7,749 bases of DNA, from contig JAAYEY010000003.1 of NCBI GenBank assembly GCA_012728505.1, forward strand, positions 1-7,749. Reading direction: 5' to 3'. Source of the DNA: Synergistaceae bacterium (GTDB lineage Bacteria > Synergistota > Synergistia > Synergistales > Synergistaceae). The notes under the pieces were generated by a model that saw only the letters and a program-made list of their open reading frames with translations, was not told the DNA's origin and did no database searches. Made by a program: the position numbers and the translations under genes. Below are positions 5,740 through 7,749 of this stretch, piece by piece; positions within the stretch are counted from its first letter, which is position 1, and each line of letters opens with the position of its first letter.

Positions 5740-6963
5740 CTACCTGAATTCCGGAAATACGCTTATCACTCTTTCAAGCATACCGTTTATTTCAGCTATC
5801 GCAACACCGTAATTCGTAATCGGAACATTTTCTGCATCTGCCATTATAAGCCTTGACATTAGCTGCTTCCTTGTGAACATGCACCCCCCGCAGTGGAGAA
5901 TTAGGGAATATTCTCCGATGTTTTCAGGGAAATCGAGCCCTGCAGAAATATCTACTCTGAGTCCTTCTCCCACTCTTTCTCTGAGCCATTTTGGTATCTT
6001 TTCACGTCCGATATCTTCTTCAAGAGGTGCGTGGGTGCATGTCTCAGCTACCAATATTTTGTCGCTCTCCTTAAGGTCACGTATCGCTCTCGCACCTCTT
6101 ACGAACGTGGCTAAATCTCCTTTGTTTCTCGCCATTACTATCGAGAATGAAGTGAGGGGGACATTTGCAGGAAGCATCGCGTTTACTTGCGGAAAGATTT
6201 GCGAGTCTGTTATGACAAGACCTGGAGGATCTTTTAGAGAATCAAGCAGTTGTTGCAAACGACCGAGGGTTACAGTTAGCGCAAGTCCACCGTTATCAAG
6301 TACATCCCTTATGACCTGTACCTGAGGCAGTATCAGCCTACCTTTTGGCGCCTGAATATCCTGAGGGGCAACAAGTACGACAGCCGCACCCTCTTCGAAA
6401 ATGTCCCCCACTAAAGTGGTACTCTCAAAATCCATCGGCGCATTTTTAACTATTGCAGAGAGCAGTTCCGCCCTGTAATTCCTTTGGTTGGCGGAAACCG
6501 CGGTAAAAGGGACGCCTAACTTCGAGTCAAGTTCAGATAAAATATTTTCGACCATACCGGGGTCTATTTTGTCTATCTGATTTAATACACCAATCACTGG
6601 TATCTTCCTTTTTTTAAACTCCTCCAGCCATTTCTTTTCCAAGGAAATATCTTCAGTTTCTTCCGCGGATATGACAAGAAGGGCAAGGTCTGTCCTGTCC
6701 ATCATTTGCATAGACCGAGATACCCTGAGTTCGCCCAGTTCTCCGGAGTCGTCAAGACCGGCCGTGTCTATCACCGCGATAGGACCAAGAGGCAGTAGCT
6801 CCATGCTTTTGATAACAGGATCCGTCGTTGTTCCTGCATGACTCGATACCAAAGCAGCCTGCTGTCCCGTGACAAGGTTTATAAGGCTCGATTTCCCTGC
6901 GTTACGCCTTCCGTAAAACCCTATATGCAGTCTGTTGCCTCTTGGAGTATCCTGAAGATTCAT
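5740..6963 (-). CDS. hydF: [FeFe]-hydrogenase H-cluster maturation GTPase HydF
   Basis: Scaffold protein that receives the binuclear iron precursor made by HydE and HydG and delivers it to apo-hydrogenase HydA. The 407 residues match the family. N-terminal GTPase domain (about 10-175): P-loop GRRNAGKSS (18-26), switch Thr45-47 (AGTTTDP), DTAG (66-69) and NQID (128-131) where NKxD is usual. A dimerisation domain follows (about 180-270), then the cluster-binding domain with CTH (Cys309, His311) and HCGGC (His357, Cys358, Cys361), the CxH...HCxxC pattern that ligates the [4Fe-4S] cluster. The start 4 nt after the upstream stop, with GAGGTG as ribosome binding site inside the end of that gene, indicates translational coupling. 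It ends at a clear terminator. hydE, hydG and hydA are not in the window. Confidence 0.96.
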   Translation of the reverse strand: MNLQDTPRGNRLHIGFYGRRNAGKSSLINLVTGQQAALVSSHAGTTTDPVIKSMELLPLGPIAVIDTAGLDDSGELGELRVSRSMQMMDRTDLALLVISAEETEDISLEKKWLEEFKKRKIPVIGVLNQIDKIDPGMVENILSELDSKLGVPFTAVSANQRNYRAELLSAIVKNAPMDFESTTLVGDIFEEGAAVVLVAPQDIQAPKGRLILPQVQVIRDVLDNGGLALTVTLGRLQQLLDSLKDPPGLVITDSQIFPQVNAMLPANVPLTSFSIVMARNKGDLATFVRGARAIRDLKESDKILVAETCTHAPLEEDIGREKIPKWLRERVGEGLRVDISAGLDFPENIGEYSLILHCGGCMFTRKQLMSRLIMADAENVPITNYGVAIAEINGMLERVISVFPEFR

Positions 6964-6967
6964 GCTG

Positions 6968-7749
6968 TCACCTCAATATTATCGAATTTATTTCTATCTT
7001 GTTACGCTGTAGGCCGTTCTCTATCATAAAGTCCTGAGTACGGACAAGTTCTTCTATATCTCTTTTTCTAATAGTGCTGTCAAAATCATACCATGGGGTC
7101 ATCATATTGACTGCTTCCTTGGGGAGTCCTGTCTCTTTCTGTGTCATTTCAGCTGCCTTAGCTGGATTTTTTTTTATCCATTCTAAAGTTTTTTTATGCG
7201 CTTCCATGAATTTAGATATCGCTTTAGGATAGCTTTTAGCAAATTTTTCTGTCGTAGCGATGACAATGGTAGCGTCAACAAGCCCTTCTCCGTTCTTCAA
7301 CATGCGACCTCCCGAGTTAAGTGCCTTATAGGCAGCTGGGCCGGCTAGAAGAGCTGCGTCAACACTTCCCGTTCCCAGTGCGTTCTCTCCTGAAGAAAGA
7401 CCCATCTGGACAAATTCAACATCTTTTACAGACATATCCTCTTTATCAAGAGCAGCAGCGAGCAATTGATGAAGTATCGTCCCTTTTGGCCCTGCGACCT
7501 TTTTGCCCTTAAGATCCTTCACACTTTTAATTGTTGGGTCTCTAACAACGATCATAAAAGCCTTGGGAGCTCTTGAATAGATTCCGATAATTTTCACATC
7601 AAGCCCCTCAGAGGCAGCAAGAATGGCAGAAGTAGAACCAAGGCAGCTTGCTATTCCTATTTCTCCTGCGGCCATAGCTTCGGTCTGTTTGGGGCCCTCT
7701 GTTATCTCTGGAAAAGAAAGGTCAACCCCATCATACGCTTTCTCAAACG
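6968..7749 (-). CDS. ABC transporter substrate-binding protein, SsuA/TauA/NMT1-like (N-terminus beyond window)
   Basis: The frame is open from the window edge to TGA at 6968-6970, giving 259 residues; the missing N-terminus should hold the signal or lipoprotein peptide. An internal ATG at 7675 is not the true start, since the upstream codons (for example DLSFPEITEGPKQTEAM) continue the fold. The AAGEIGIASCLGSTSA segment, the FMIVVRDPTIKSVKDLKGKK region and the Gly-Thr-rich GPKGTILHQLL loop are typical of the periplasmic binding proteins for sulfonates, taurine, nitrate and thiamine precursors (type II fold). The C-terminal half carries the AHKKTLEWIKKNPAKAAEM helix common to this family. The ligand cannot be read from sequence. 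No permease or ATPase gene follows; instead hydF starts 4 nt downstream, so partners must lie upstream or elsewhere. Confidence 0.85.
   Translation of the reverse strand, partial: FEKAYDGVDLSFPEITEGPKQTEAMAAGEIGIASCLGSTSAILAASEGLDVKIIGIYSRAPKAFMIVVRDPTIKSVKDLKGKKVAGPKGTILHQLLAAALDKEDMSVKDVEFVQMGLSSGENALGTGSVDAALLAGPAAYKALNSGGRMLKNGEGLVDATIVIATTEKFAKSYPKAISKFMEAHKKTLEWIKKNPAKAAEMTQKETGLPKEAVNMMTPWYDFDSTIRKRDIEELVRTQDFMIENGLQRNKIEINSIILR

Noticed and set aside
5873..6325. 150-residue open frame on the + strand across hydF
   Set aside because: Antisense to the cluster-binding half of HydF, with serine-rich composition typical of a shadow frame and no recognisable domain.

Overview
The window carries two convergent blocks of genes from what looks like a strictly anaerobic bacterium of moderate GC content. 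A maturation factor for [FeFe]-hydrogenase (HydF) implies hydrogen metabolism by an anaerobe. The short-form HisG and the overall gene style would fit Synergistota or a clostridial Firmicute, but nothing here fixes the phylum and I treat that as a guess.

Left block, + strand (1-3573): a tight histidine biosynthesis operon. The 3' end of an unidentified upstream gene (1-122) overlaps hisG (short form). Then follow hisB (IGP dehydratase), hisA, the bifunctional hisIE and hisF. Three junctions have overlapping start and stop codons (upstream ORF/hisG, hisG/hisB, hisB/hisA), and hisA/hisIE are 6 nt apart. The only loose junction is the 127 nt between hisIE and hisF. It is not empty: an ATGA-coupled 31-codon ORF there reads like a deletion remnant of hisH, the glutaminase subunit that normally pairs with HisF. 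The hisF gene is intact in all catalytic residues, but two positions I recall as HisH-facing and conserved (98 and 123) are changed. My reading is that this lineage lost hisH and that HisF now uses free ammonia, or borrows another glutaminase. hisD and hisC are not in the window either.

Centre (3574-4267): a sigma-70-like promoter (TTGTCT, 17 nt, TATAAT) drives a monocistronic NimA-like flavin-binding protein of the pyridoxamine-phosphate-oxidase fold, starting at a TTG codon. It converges on the right block; hairpins lie in the 85 nt between them.

Right block, - strand (7749-4268, read right to left): a periplasmic ABC-transporter substrate-binding protein (SsuA/TauA/NMT1-like, its N-terminus cut off by the window edge) is followed after 4 nt by hydF, which ends at a good intrinsic terminator (5624-5667). 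Next comes a separately transcribed CNNM/CorC-type membrane protein (DUF21, two CBS domains, CorC/HlyC domain) whose own terminator hairpin overlaps its stop codon.

No stretch above 300 nt lacks a gene. I found no tRNA, rRNA, CRISPR array, insertion sequence, integration site or replication origin.
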